Assembly (NCBI GenBank): GCA_016795325.1
Contig: JAEUHY010000059.1
Coordinates: forward strand, 310,001 to 374,000
Direction: 5' to 3'
Source: Planctomycetota bacterium
Lineage (GTDB): Bacteria > Planctomycetota > UBA1135 > GCA-002686595
Length of the DNA stretch: 64,000 bases
In this document: piece by piece, positions 25,229 through 34,351 of the stretch
How positions within the stretch are numbered: the first letter of the stretch is position 1
Layout: the number at the start of each line of letters is the position of its first letter
Position numbers and translations under genes: made by a program
Notes under the pieces: generated by a model
What the model was told of the DNA's origin: nothing
The model's input: the letters and a program-made list of their open reading frames with translations, nothing else
Databases searched by the model: none

Positions 25229-27535
25229 CTACGCGTGCGGGAGCAGCAGCGCGGGCGCGAAGCCGAACAGGAGCAGGACCAGCACCGCCGCCGTGAGCAG
25301 CGCGAGCTTCCAGCGCTCGGTCGCCTTGGGGTCGACGTCCTGCGTCGCTCGTTCGGGCCCGCCGAACAGGCCCAGGTAGAGCCGGTAGAACGCGAGCGCG
25401 TTGAACGCAGCCGCCACGATGAAGCCTGCGGTGGCCGCGACCGAATGTTCCACCAACGCGTGGAACAGGAGGTCTTCGGCGAAGAACGCCACGCCGCCCG
25501 GCAGTCCGACGCACAACCAACCGCACACGCCGAACAGGCGATGGAGCGCGGGCGCGCGCTCGGCCAAGCCCTGTTGCGAGTTGGCCGAGAGCGCGCCGAA
25601 GCGCCGGCGCAACTCGAGCGTGATGGCGAGCAGCACGGCGCCGCAGCCCATCAGGCTCACGAGCATCGTGCGCGCCGCGTCCCAACCGTGCTCGCCCGCG
25701 GCCGCGCCGGCGAGTACGAGCGCGGACTGCGACTGCAGGATCGCGCCGAGCACGCGTTCGGGTTCGCTGCGCACCAGGCCCAGGCCCGCTTGCAGCACTG
25801 CGGCGCCGACGAAGAGGACCTGCAGCACTTCGAGCGTGTGCGGTTCGAGCGCCGTGGGGTGTGCGTGGACGAAGCCGTGCAGCAACGCCACGAACGGTTG
25901 TGCGACGAGCACGATGGCGTAGTCCGCGCGGCCCAGCGAACGGCGCAGGGACTCGAGCCACAGGTGCGCCGGCGCCACGCCGGAGCCGATCAGCAGGCAC
26001 AGGGCGAGCGCCCACTGCGGCATGTCCGGTGCGTACAGCGCCACCGCGCCAGCCGCGCCGCCGACGAGCGCGAGCAGCGGCAGGCCGGCGCCAGAGCGGC
26101 CGAGGCCGCGCACGACCGTCCACGCGCCGAAGGCCAGCCACACCGCGCTCAGCGCGAGCGGTTCGCGCAGGAACCAGATCGAGGCGGCGAGGAGCAGGCC
26201 GACGACGAACCCTGCGAGTCCGCCGCGTGCCTTGTCCGTGGCTGTGGGCTCGCCGGCGCCGACGATGCGCGCCTCGAGCCACTGCACGCCGGCGAGGGCG
26301 CTGAGCAGCGGCCTCGCGAACATGCGCCACTGCAGCGCGTCCAACCAGAATTGCCGCACTGCCGCCAGGTAGACCCGTCGCTCCCAGCGCGAGCCGCCCA
26401 GCGCCGAGCCGACGCCGCTGCGCAAGCGCAGCTTGACGTCCGCACCGACGAGCGGATTGGCCTGGAAATCCTGGATCAACGAGCTCGAACGCAGGAACTG
26501 CCATGTCCGCAGACCGGCATGGGCCCACAGGTGGGCCAGTGCGATCTCGTGCAGGCCGAGCGCGACTTCGACGTACATCACGCCCAGCTGGCTCATCGTC
26601 GCGTAGGCGATCGCCGTCTTCGCGTCGGAGCGTGTGCGGCCCACGAGCGAGCCGTAGACCGCAGTGCTCACGCCCACGATGGCGCACGCCGCACGCACGA
26701 CGAACTGCTCGCCCCACAGCGGCTCGGTGCGCAGCAGCAGCCAGGGACCCAGGTGCACGCTCAGCGCGCCGTAGAAGATCGCGCTCGACGCCGCCGGGCC
26801 TTCCATGGCGCGGTGCAGCCAGGGCGACATCGGGAGCTGCGCCGACTTCGCGAGCGAGCTGAACAGGATCAACAGGCCGATCGCCGTCGCGCTCGCCGCG
26901 CTGGCCCCGGGGCCGAACTGAAGGAAGTCCGCGCTGGCGAGGTCGTGGTGGATGAGCACCACGGCGAACAACATGCCCGCGTCGCAGATGCGGTAGTAGA
27001 CCAGCGTGCGCAGGCTGTTCTGCGTGCTGCGCGGGTTGGCGCGGAAGAAGGCGATCAGGCTCACCGAGCACACGCCGACCAGTTCCCAGCCGACGAACAA
27101 CACGTCGATGTTGCCGGCCAGCGACACCAGCCAGAGGGCGAGCGCGAGCAGGCTCACGAGGAACCAGTAGCGCTGCGCGCCGGGCTCGCGATGGAAGGCT
27201 GGAATCGAGAAGCGCACGACGACCGGATAGATCAGCGCGACCAGCAGCACGTACGCGAGGGAGAGCCGGTCGAGCAGGAACACGGGCGTCCACTGGTAGC
27301 CGTGGAACTCGAGCAACGCCGGGAGGCGCAGCTCTCGCGCGGGACTGTCGCCGGCGACGTGCGAAATGCACAGCCCTGCGGCGACGATCAGCAGCGCGAC
27401 GGCCTGGGCGTTCGCGCTCTGTTGGCAGCGGCGTTCGCTCAGCGGCGCACCTACGAGCAACGTCAGCCCCATCGCGATGACCGGCAGGAACGCGGCGACC
27501 AGACCCGCCGCAAGCAGCGTTTCGAGCAGGCTCAC
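25229..27535 (-). CDS. dabB: DabB-like proton-conducting membrane subunit
   Basis: A 768-residue polytopic membrane protein related to NuoL/MrpA proton-translocating subunits. Features are FVGWELVGVCSVSLIAFF, the channel region SPWLHRAMEGPAASSAIFYGA (with the E and neighbouring residues of the antiporter fold) and DAKTAIAYATMSQLGVM. It has a second hydrophobic half with APAHLWLESLRRSLGRADYA. The GTG start at 27535 overlaps the DabA stop as GTGA, so subunits are co-translated. In characterised DAB systems this subunit couples a cation gradient to DabA for directional CO2 hydration. No other Nuo or Mrp genes are near, which argues against complex I or Mrp. A longer upstream frame lies within dabA and is rejected. 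Confidence 0.83.
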   Translation of the reverse strand: MSLLETLLAAGLVAAFLPVIAMGLTLLVGAPLSERRCQQSANAQAVALLIVAAGLCISHVAGDSPARELRLPALLEFHGYQWTPVFLLDRLSLAYVLLVALIYPVVVRFSIPAFHREPGAQRYWFLVSLLALALWLVSLAGNIDVLFVGWELVGVCSVSLIAFFRANPRSTQNSLRTLVYYRICDAGMLFAVVLIHHDLASADFLQFGPGASAASATAIGLLILFSSLAKSAQLPMSPWLHRAMEGPAASSAIFYGALSVHLGPWLLLRTEPLWGEQFVVRAACAIVGVSTAVYGSLVGRTRSDAKTAIAYATMSQLGVMYVEVALGLHEIALAHLWAHAGLRTWQFLRSSSLIQDFQANPLVGADVKLRLRSGVGSALGGSRWERRVYLAAVRQFWLDALQWRMFARPLLSALAGVQWLEARIVGAGEPTATDKARGGLAGFVVGLLLAASIWFLREPLALSAVWLAFGAWTVVRGLGRSGAGLPLLALVGGAAGAVALYAPDMPQWALALCLLIGSGVAPAHLWLESLRRSLGRADYAIVLVAQPFVALLHGFVHAHPTALEPHTLEVLQVLFVGAAVLQAGLGLVRSEPERVLGAILQSQSALVLAGAAAGEHGWDAARTMLVSLMGCGAVLLAITLELRRRFGALSANSQQGLAERAPALHRLFGVCGWLCVGLPGGVAFFAEDLLFHALVEHSVAATAGFIVAAAFNALAFYRLYLGLFGGPERATQDVDPKATERWKLALLTAAVLVLLLFGFAPALLLPHA

Positions 27536-30090
27536 GAGCGCACCCCGATCAAGCGGTCCGAGTTCCAGTCGAGGATCGCAGGCAATCCGACGGTTTCGGG
27601 CGCCGGCGCCTGCGGCCACGCCGCACGCCACGGTTCGAAGCGCGCGCCGGTCCACAGCTCGATCGCGCCGCTGTCAGGGTCGATCCGTCCCAGCCGCATC
27701 CACTCGCCCGCGACCAGCCGCGTGAGCCGACGGTTGCCGCTCACCAGGGCGACGATGTGCTCCGCGCGCGCCTCGAGCAGCACCAGCACGCGTTGCGGTT
27801 CGTGCAACTCGACCATCTGGCGCGCCAGTCCGATGCGCAGATCGCTCTTGGAGCCGGTGACGACGCCGAGCAGCGAGGCCACGTTGAGCGGGAGCTTCGA
27901 ACCCGCGCCGAAACCGTCGGGATCCACGCGCGAGAAGTAGTAGTCCATCGCGATGTTGACCGCGACGGGCACCGAGCCGAGCACCGCCGCGGCCAGCACG
28001 GATCCGTCGCTGTCCTGCTTGGGGTCGTACGACACGAGGAAACAGCGCCGGTCCAGGAACAGCTCGGACGTGAGTGCGCGGCGTCCCACGATGCACGCGG
28101 CGACACGGTTGTGACCGTACTCCGGCCGCGGCTGCGCGAGGTCGTGCCCGCGGTCCTGCACGTGCTGCGCGGCGCGCGCGGCGCCGCGCGCGTCGAGCTC
28201 GCGGCGTCGATAGACCGGGCCCTGTGCGAAACGTGCGCTACGCTCGCCCGCATTGCGGCGCGCCGCAGCGGAGAGCTTGCCCGCCAAGGCTTCGATCTCC
28301 TGGGTGCGTTCGTTGGGCCACAGGTGGCGGTCGAGCTTCTCGATCGTGTCGAGCGCGGTGTCGTGCAAGAAGGGCACGAACAAGGTCGTGTCGGGCACGG
28401 CGAGTCCACGCGCGCGCAGCCGTTCGCGCACCTGTGGCGTGTTCGCCATGGCGCAGAACGCGCGCGCGTTGGGCGCACCGGAGTTGCCCGAACACGCGCC
28501 GCAGCCGTAGGCCTGGCGGAAGGGATTGTTCGAGCTCGTCGAACCGTGCGCGATGATTGCGACCAGCGGCGCGAAGTTGGCCGTCAGCCCGCAGGTGGTC
28601 AGCACGCCGGCCACGATCTGCGCTTGTTCGTCGAGCGAATAGCCGTCCGCGGCCTCGAGCGCGATGCGCGTGCGCGGGCGCGGGAACGCCGTGCGCAGGA
28701 CGCCCTGGCGCCAACCCTCGATGCGGCTGGGCATCAACGTCTTGAACACCAGCGGGACGAAGCTCGCGAGGCCCAGTCCCAGCGAGACCAACAAGCCGCG
28801 CAGCAGCGTGCGCGAGTGGTAGTACATCGCAAGGCTCGCCGCGCCGCCGGCGGCGCCGGCCTGTTTGACGCGCGCCAAGGCTGCGCCTTCGCCGTCGAGC
28901 GGCTCTTCGCGCAGCGTGCGCGACGGTTTGATCACCGGCGGGCACTGGCACGTTGCGAGCGCGGCGCCGACGCGCTCGAAGCGCATGTCGACGCCGAAGA
29001 ATCCGACCGCGCCCCAGGTGTGGATGCCGCACTCCGGGCGTTCGAGGGCGCGTCGGAACGACTCTTCGCGATCGTCCATGCACACGAGCGCCTGGGCGGC
29101 GATCGGACGCTGCTGCGCGGGCGCTGGACGGGCTTCGAGGTGGGCCAGGAACTGGCCCTGGAACGAGCGTTCGTACGCGCACTGCCACAGGTGCGTGCGC
29201 GCGAGCCCGCGCGTGGCCTCGATCGGGGCCGCTCGCTCGCGCACTTGCGCGCGCGTCGCGCCGCACTGCGCGAGCAGCCAATCGTCGAGCGCGTGCTGCA
29301 CGACGAGCAGCACCGCGAGCCAGTCGCGCAAGCGCAGCTGTGCGGGCGCGCGCACCGGCGCGAGCGCGGGGTCGCTCTCCATGCGCGCTACGGCGCCGGA
29401 CCAGCCCTTGAGCACGAACAGCGTCGCGAGGCAGTACTCGGCCTCGCGTCCGGCGGGCGCGCCTTCGATCGCCTCACGCTCGATGAGCGCGTCGAGCGTT
29501 TCGCCTCCCGCGGCGTGGCGCGCCAGGCGCGCGCGCAGCTCCGGCATCCAGTCGAAGGCCCAGCTCGGCGCCGCAGCGACGTGCTCGACGAACGCGCTCC
29601 ACAGCCCGTCGTCGCGCAGCGGGCTCGTCCAACCGGCGAGCCCTTGGTCGAGGTGCGACGCGATCAGCGGCGCGAGGCAGTCGAGCAGTTGGCGTTGGTG
29701 GCGCAGCTCGAGCTCCGCGCCCAGGCGCGGCGCCAGGCGCAGGTGTTCGAGCGGCGGCAGTTCGTCGCCCAGCGAACGGTCGGCGAGGAAGCGCTCGAGC
29801 GACGTCGACGCGTCGCGCGCCCAAGCCTCGCCCGCGAAGCGCTCGGCGAGCACGCGCGCGAGCTCCTCGCGACGGATGCGTCCGCGCGCGAGCTCCGCGC
29901 GATAGAACTCCTCGCTCTCGAAGGGCCGGGCTCCGTAGAGCCCGGCGGCTTCGCGCACCGCGGCGAGGAAAGGCTGCTCCTCGAACTCGAGCAGGATGTT
30001 GTTGTGGACGAAGGCCCACAGCGGATTTTGAAGCGGCAGGCGCACGCGGCAGTGCGCAAGCCACGCATCGACGCGTGACGTCTCGGACAT
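27532..30090 (-). CDS. dabA: DabA-like inorganic carbon transporter subunit (DUF2309)
   Basis: An 852-residue DUF2309 protein. The beta-carbonic-anhydrase-like zinc site is complete: C337 and D339 in VCMDDREESF, H515 in AIIAHGSTS and C530 in AYGCGACSGNSG, with the same 15-residue His-Cys spacing as in characterised DabA. The N-terminus MSETSRVDAWLAHCRVRLPL then NPLWAFVHNN is also typical. DabA with DabB forms a vectorial carbonic anhydrase that hydrates CO2 to bicarbonate in the cytoplasm. The operon order here is sulP-dabA-dabB. No RuBisCO or carboxysome gene is in the window, so the bicarbonate may feed anaplerotic carboxylation. Confidence 0.88.
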   Translation of the reverse strand: MSETSRVDAWLAHCRVRLPLQNPLWAFVHNNILLEFEEQPFLAAVREAAGLYGARPFESEEFYRAELARGRIRREELARVLAERFAGEAWARDASTSLERFLADRSLGDELPPLEHLRLAPRLGAELELRHQRQLLDCLAPLIASHLDQGLAGWTSPLRDDGLWSAFVEHVAAAPSWAFDWMPELRARLARHAAGGETLDALIEREAIEGAPAGREAEYCLATLFVLKGWSGAVARMESDPALAPVRAPAQLRLRDWLAVLLVVQHALDDWLLAQCGATRAQVRERAAPIEATRGLARTHLWQCAYERSFQGQFLAHLEARPAPAQQRPIAAQALVCMDDREESFRRALERPECGIHTWGAVGFFGVDMRFERVGAALATCQCPPVIKPSRTLREEPLDGEGAALARVKQAGAAGGAASLAMYYHSRTLLRGLLVSLGLGLASFVPLVFKTLMPSRIEGWRQGVLRTAFPRPRTRIALEAADGYSLDEQAQIVAGVLTTCGLTANFAPLVAIIAHGSTSSNNPFRQAYGCGACSGNSGAPNARAFCAMANTPQVRERLRARGLAVPDTTLFVPFLHDTALDTIEKLDRHLWPNERTQEIEALAGKLSAAARRNAGERSARFAQGPVYRRRELDARGAARAAQHVQDRGHDLAQPRPEYGHNRVAACIVGRRALTSELFLDRRCFLVSYDPKQDSDGSVLAAAVLGSVPVAVNIAMDYYFSRVDPDGFGAGSKLPLNVASLLGVVTGSKSDLRIGLARQMVELHEPQRVLVLLEARAEHIVALVSGNRRLTRLVAGEWMRLGRIDPDSGAIELWTGARFEPWRAAWPQAPAPETVGLPAILDWNSDRLIGVRS

Positions 30091-30118
30091 GGGCTGACTC
30101 GCTGGATGGAGAGGCGGG

Positions 30119-31618
30119 TCAGCTCGCGGTCGCGCTGCGCGCCGGGGCCGGAGCGCCCGAGCGGCCCTGCGTGAGTTCGCGCCACAGTTCGTCGAGCGGC
30201 TGCTTGATGACCTTGCCGCCGCCGGCTTCGTAGCCCACGCGCCAGGCGCGGATCGCCTCGATCGCCGCGTGGTCGATCTGCTGGATGTCGAGCAACAGCC
30301 GCACTTGCCGTCCGGCCGGGATCTCCGCCAATCGTGCGGAGATGGTCGGCACGCTGAGGAAGGTCAGCGCGCCGCGCAACGTGAGCTCGAGCTCGCCGCC
30401 GACTTCACGCTTCGAGAACTCGATGCGTGAGAAGCGCCGCAGCAGCAGCACGAGCGCCAGCGCGACGCCGATGCCGATGCCCCACAGCAGGTTGATGAAC
30501 ACGACGCCCAGCAACGTGACGGCGTACACCGCGAACTCGCCGAACTTCGCGACCTTGCGCATCTCGGGAACCTTCACGAGGTTGATGCCGACGTGCACCA
30601 GGAGCGCGGCGAGCGCTGCGCGCGGGATGAAGGCCAGGAAACCCGCCAGGAAAGCGACGAACACGAGCATCCACACGCCGTGCAGGATCGCCGAGAGGCG
30701 CGTCTTGCCGCCTGCGGCGATGTTCGCGGAGCTGCGCACGATCACGCCCGTGATCGGCAAGCCGCCCAGGGCGCCGGAGACGATGTTGCCCGCGCCCTGC
30801 GCGAGCAACTCGCGGTCGAGCCGGGCGCGCGGCCCGGAGTGGAGCTTGTCCGTGGCGACCGCGCACAAGAGCGATTCGCAGCTGGCGACGAAGGCCAGCG
30901 CGAGCGCCGCCACGGCGAGGTCCGAGAGCGAGTTGTCGCCCAAGCTCGGCCAGGTGAAGGCGGCGAGCACGTTCGGCGGGACTTCGACGCGCGGCGGTGC
31001 GGCAGGGAGCAGAGCTCCGAGCGCCGTTCCTGCCGCGATCGCGACGAGCGAGCCCGGGATCACGGGAATGCGTTTGGCGAGCAGCTTGTTCCAACCGAAG
31101 AGCAGCGCGAGCGTCGTCGCGCCGACGATGAGCGCGCTCGTGTCGGTCGCCGAGAGCGTGGCCGGCAACTGCCGCAGGTTCTCGAGCGCGGAGCTCTTGG
31201 GGCCGCTGCCGAACAGCACGTGGAGTTGCCCGAGCGTGATGAGCACGCCGATGCCGGCGAGCATCGCCTGCAGCACCGCGGGCGAGATCGCCATGGCGGC
31301 GCGCGCGATGCGCGCCGAACCCGCGAGCACCTGGATCACTCCGGCCGCGACGGCGACCGCGCAGGTCGCCTCGAAGCCGAACTTCTCGACGTAGCCGTAG
31401 ACCATGACGGTCAGGCCTGCGGCGGGTCCGCTGACCTGCAGGGGCGCGCCGCCGAGCAAGCCGACGACGATGCCGCCGACGACGGCTGCGACCAGGCCGG
31501 CGCGCAGCGGAGCGCCGGAGGCGACGGCGATGCCGATCGAGAGCGGCAGCGCGACCAGGAACACGACGATGGACGCCGCCAGGTCCTTGGACCAGGTGGG
31601 GGAGTCTTGGTTGCTCAC
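30119..31618 (-). CDS. SulP-family anion transporter with STAS domain
   Basis: A 499-residue SulP transporter: about 12 membrane segments beginning AASIVVFLVALPLSIGIAVAS, the conserved GGLPITGVIVRSSANIAAGGKT region, and a cytosolic STAS-like end (VRLLLDIQQIDHAAIEAIRAW). The protein starts with GTG at 31618, preceded by GAGG. It is 28 bases upstream of dabA on the same strand. SulP members include the bicarbonate transporter BicA, so with DabAB this is most likely a bicarbonate (or related anion) uptake system; sulfate cannot be excluded from sequence alone. Confidence 0.85.
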   Translation of the reverse strand: MSNQDSPTWSKDLAASIVVFLVALPLSIGIAVASGAPLRAGLVAAVVGGIVVGLLGGAPLQVSGPAAGLTVMVYGYVEKFGFEATCAVAVAAGVIQVLAGSARIARAAMAISPAVLQAMLAGIGVLITLGQLHVLFGSGPKSSALENLRQLPATLSATDTSALIVGATTLALLFGWNKLLAKRIPVIPGSLVAIAAGTALGALLPAAPPRVEVPPNVLAAFTWPSLGDNSLSDLAVAALALAFVASCESLLCAVATDKLHSGPRARLDRELLAQGAGNIVSGALGGLPITGVIVRSSANIAAGGKTRLSAILHGVWMLVFVAFLAGFLAFIPRAALAALLVHVGINLVKVPEMRKVAKFGEFAVYAVTLLGVVFINLLWGIGIGVALALVLLLRRFSRIEFSKREVGGELELTLRGALTFLSVPTISARLAEIPAGRQVRLLLDIQQIDHAAIEAIRAWRVGYEAGGGKVIKQPLDELWRELTQGRSGAPAPARSATAS

Positions 31619-31993
31619 GCGGACACCTCGGTGGCGAGCGCCGAGAGCGGCGCGAGATCGGACGGGACTTCGTGGGAAGAAACGTGGAGGCCGGGCGCGT
31701 CGGCGCTCGCGGCGTGGAGAGAGTGTTTCAAGCGGGGCTCAGGCTCAAGCCGTGCTGCCGTCCAGCCAGACGTGCAGCGGATGTTCAGTGGGTGAGATTC
31801 GGACTGCGCGACGGGCGCGGCGAAACCTACGCCGCTGGCCGTCAAGCCGCAGATGCGCCTGGGGCGCCGAGTGCACGCCCGAATTGGCGCGCAAGCTCGC
31901 GTCGCGGCCGTGCCGCAACGAAAAGGAATTCCCGCTCGACGATGGGCGGCTCGGCGACTGTCCCGCCGAGCGGCCGCGTCGTCGCAGCGGCCT
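31619..31993. other. Gap upstream of the sulP-dabAB operon
   Basis: About 375 bases with no convincing gene. A minus-strand frame (31615-32178) ends on the sulP start but is Arg/Ser/Ala-rich and overlaps the neighbouring hypothetical gene in another frame, so it is not called. The promoter of the sulP-dabA-dabB operon should be here; no clear motif is recognised. Confidence 0.45.
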
Positions 31994-32509
31994 TCACTCC
32001 ACCGAAGGCGGCGCGCGTGAGCGGCGCCGCGCGTGCGAGTCCGCGCGCAGCAGCAGTCGGACTCGACGGGCGCGGATCGTCGCCGATCCGCCTGCGACTT
32101 CGAACACTTCGCTCGCCAGCGCGGCGGCGTCGACCTGGACTTCGACCTCGAAGGTCTTGGCCGCGCTTCCCGCTTCACTCACGCCGCTGAACAGCGTGTG
32201 CTTGTCGGGGTCGGAGTCGGGGTGTTCGGCGCCGCTGGCAAGACCGAACAGCGCTGTGGCGAGCGCGTTGTCGTCGCACTGCTCGAGTGCGGGCCCTCGG
32301 CGCTGCTCGGAGCGCGCGAGTCCCTCGCCGTCGGCGGCAGCGTGCAACGCGCCCGCGCAGCCCAGCCAGAGCACAACGATCGACAGCAGCAGGCGCCAAA
32401 GGGAAGCGCCAACTCGCGGCTCAGGCGGGCGCTCGGCCCGCTGTGCTCGACTCGGCTCGCTGTCCAGCTCCACGTGCGAGAAACTACCACGTCGCACCGG
32501 GCGCACCAT
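31994..32509 (-). CDS. Hypothetical single-helix membrane or exported protein
   Basis: About 171 residues from ATG at 32509 (GTG at 32506 or an ATG at 32566 are alternatives). A charged N-terminus is followed by a hydrophobic helix (LWRLLLSIVVLWLGCAGALHAA), then a polar region with an Asp/Glu-rich stretch and alternating hydrophobics (FEVEVQVDAAALASEVFEV), ending Arg-rich. The helix could be an anchor or an uncleaved signal. No family is recognised. The protein-like composition of the middle part supports a real gene, but the ends are doubtful. Confidence 0.45.
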   Translation of the reverse strand: MVRPVRRGSFSHVELDSEPSRAQRAERPPEPRVGASLWRLLLSIVVLWLGCAGALHAAADGEGLARSEQRRGPALEQCDDNALATALFGLASGAEHPDSDPDKHTLFSGVSEAGSAAKTFEVEVQVDAAALASEVFEVAGGSATIRARRVRLLLRADSHARRRSRAPPSVE

Positions 32510-32751
32510 CTCCGCGATGGAAACTGCACGCGGGCAGTCGGGCCGGAACGGGGGACGGGCGAGCATGTCGGACGTGGGGGAGAGCGCCTCACACAACCGC
32601 AGCGGAAGCCTCGCACGAGTCCGCGCGGGGGGCGACGCGGAGCCGTGCGCCGCGGCTCGGGCGCCGAGTCGTATCGACGTTCGCCACGTCAGCGGTTGAA
32701 CCCGCTCGAGGATCACGGCTTGCGGGGGGGCCGCGCCCCGCGGCGGCGACG

Positions 32752-32794
32752 AAAAAACACGGCCGGGAGCGCGGTGAACGCGCTCCCGGCCGTG
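32752..32794 (-). terminator. Rho-independent terminator of the isocitrate dehydrogenase-family gene
   Basis: A perfect 16-bp stem, CACGGCCGGGAGCGCG (32758-32773) paired with 32779-32794 around loop GTGAA, is followed on the minus strand by six T residues (32752-32757). It lies 57 bases after the stop of the minus-strand gene at 32852. This is the clearest classical terminator in the window. The rest of the gap 32510-32851 shows no gene. Confidence 0.9.
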
Positions 32795-32851
32795 CTTTCA
32801 GGCGTTTGGCGGTCCGCGCCCGTCGCGAGCGCGCCGCCGCAGCTTGGGTCC

Positions 32852-33883
32852 TCAGGCCGGCGAAAGCTGCGCCTGCACCCGGCGGATCACGACGGCGGTG
32901 AACTCGTCGGTCTTGAGCTTGCCCCCGATGTCGCCGGTCTTCTCGCCGGCGGCGATCGCATCGAGCAGCGCCGTGCGCAGCGCGCGGCTCGCGTCGAGTT
33001 CGCCGATGTGGCGCAGCATGGAGGACAGCGCGAGCAGCGCCGCCGTCGGGTTGCACAGGTTCTTGCCGGCGATGTCGGGCGCCGTGCCGCCCGCGGGGTC
33101 GAACATCGCCTGCGCGATCACGCCGTTGTCTTGGAAGGCGTAGCTCGCGCTGTCGCCCAAGCCCACCGAGCCGATCAGGCCGCACAGCATGTCGGACAGG
33201 AAGTCGCCGTACTCGTTGGGCGTCACGATCACGGAGTAACGCTCGGGGCGCATGATGATGTTCGCGAGCATCGAGTCGAACAACTCGCGGCGGTAGGGGA
33301 TGCCGGGGTAGTCCTGGCTCACGTTGCCGCACACTTCCTCGAACAGGCCGTCGGTGCCCTTCTGGATCGTGTACTTCGAGCTCGACACGACGCCCGCCTT
33401 GCGCACCATCGCGAGCTTGAACGCGAAGCGCGCGGCGTGGCGCGTCGGCAGGCGCTCGATCACGCGCAGGCTCACCGCCGTGTCGGGGCCGATGCGGCGG
33501 CCCGCGTCCTCGTAGGTGCCGCCGGTGCCGATGCGCACGACGTCGATGTCGATCGACTTGGTGAAGTTCGTCTCGATGCCCGGGATGGTCGTCACGGGCC
33601 GGTGGATGACCGAGAACTGGCAACGGTCGCGCAGGATCTTGTTCGGGCTGGCGTCTTCGCTGGTCGTGGTCGTCGGGTACTTCAGCGACACGCGGCAGGC
33701 GCGCATGTTGCGCTCCGCTTCGTCGTAGACCTCGGCGCCGCGGCGGGCGCGGGCGCCTTCCGAGAGGTCGACCGGCACGAACTCGAGCTTCAGCGGAAGA
33801 ACCTCCGCGACGGCGTGGATGGCGCGCGACAACTCGGCGCTGATGCCGTCTCCCAACAACTCGACGACGCGGTAGCTCTTCAC
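32852..33883 (-). CDS. Isocitrate/isopropylmalate dehydrogenase-family enzyme, probably isocitrate dehydrogenase
   Basis: A 343-residue beta-decarboxylating dehydrogenase. The substrate motif is S79-P80-N81 with R85 (SPNKILRDR), resembling the S-x-N-x-x-x-R signature of isocitrate dehydrogenases. LFDSMLANIIMRPERY and TPNEYGDFLSD supply the metal-binding Asp residues (D203, D227, D231), and GGTAPDIAGKNLCNPTAALL is the adenine-binding loop. The loop reads AGGTAPD where HGSAPD is common. SSKYTIQKGTDGLF is closer to dimeric NADP-type enzymes. The only plausible start is GTG at 33883; the frame continues upstream into sequence belonging to another gene. The expected reaction is oxidative decarboxylation of isocitrate; cofactor preference is uncertain. 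Confidence 0.8.
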   Translation of the reverse strand: MKSYRVVELLGDGISAELSRAIHAVAEVLPLKLEFVPVDLSEGARARRGAEVYDEAERNMRACRVSLKYPTTTTSEDASPNKILRDRCQFSVIHRPVTTIPGIETNFTKSIDIDVVRIGTGGTYEDAGRRIGPDTAVSLRVIERLPTRHAARFAFKLAMVRKAGVVSSSKYTIQKGTDGLFEEVCGNVSQDYPGIPYRRELFDSMLANIIMRPERYSVIVTPNEYGDFLSDMLCGLIGSVGLGDSASYAFQDNGVIAQAMFDPAGGTAPDIAGKNLCNPTAALLALSSMLRHIGELDASRALRTALLDAIAAGEKTGDIGGKLKTDEFTAVVIRRVQAQLSPA

Positions 33884-34351
33884 GGAGGGGCTCTTCTGTC
33901 GGACGTGGACCGGGAATGGGGGCGCCGCTGGGGCGCGGCCCAAAAATCGAGTGCGGGGAGCGTCGAACTGGACCGCTGGCGCGGGTTCAGGAGCACCGCG
34001 CTGAGCCGCAGGTCGAGCGCTCCGCCACACTTGAAGGGCGAATAGGATAGGGACGGCGCGAGCGCCATCAAGTCGCATGTGCGCGGGGGCCGCCCGCGGA
34101 CGCGATTGGGTGGGAACTTTTTCTGCGAGGGGGTTAGAACAACGCTCGGGGCGCGCGCTGGCAGGCGCAGGGCTCGAAATGGCCGGGAAAAGGCGCGTCA
34201 CGCTCCGCGGCGGCGCAGCGGGCGCGGCGCGCTGACCCGGTAGGCCAGGCTCGGCCGGATCCGCGTGGTCCGACCGGCAGGGTCGGGCGGATACGGTTGG
34301 GCGAGCTCCGTCGGGCGCGCCCGGTGGGGCAGGCGACAGACAAGGCGAACG
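33884..34351. other. Divergent intergenic region
   Basis: About 470 bases between the minus-strand dehydrogenase gene and the plus-strand surface-protein gene. No supported gene lies here. Promoters for both genes are expected; a somewhat AT-richer patch around 34115-34140 (GGGAACTTTTTCTGCGAG) is the only visible composition change. Confidence 0.45.

Noticed and set aside
25229-27535. Subunit of NADH dehydrogenase (NuoL) or Mrp antiporter
   Set aside because: No other Nuo or Mrp genes are near and it is translationally coupled to DabA, so the DabB assignment is preferred.
31615-32178. Minus-strand frame ending on the sulP start
   Set aside because: Arg/Ser/Ala/Cys-rich composition, no motifs, and it overlaps a more protein-like frame; the GTGA contact with sulP is probably chance.
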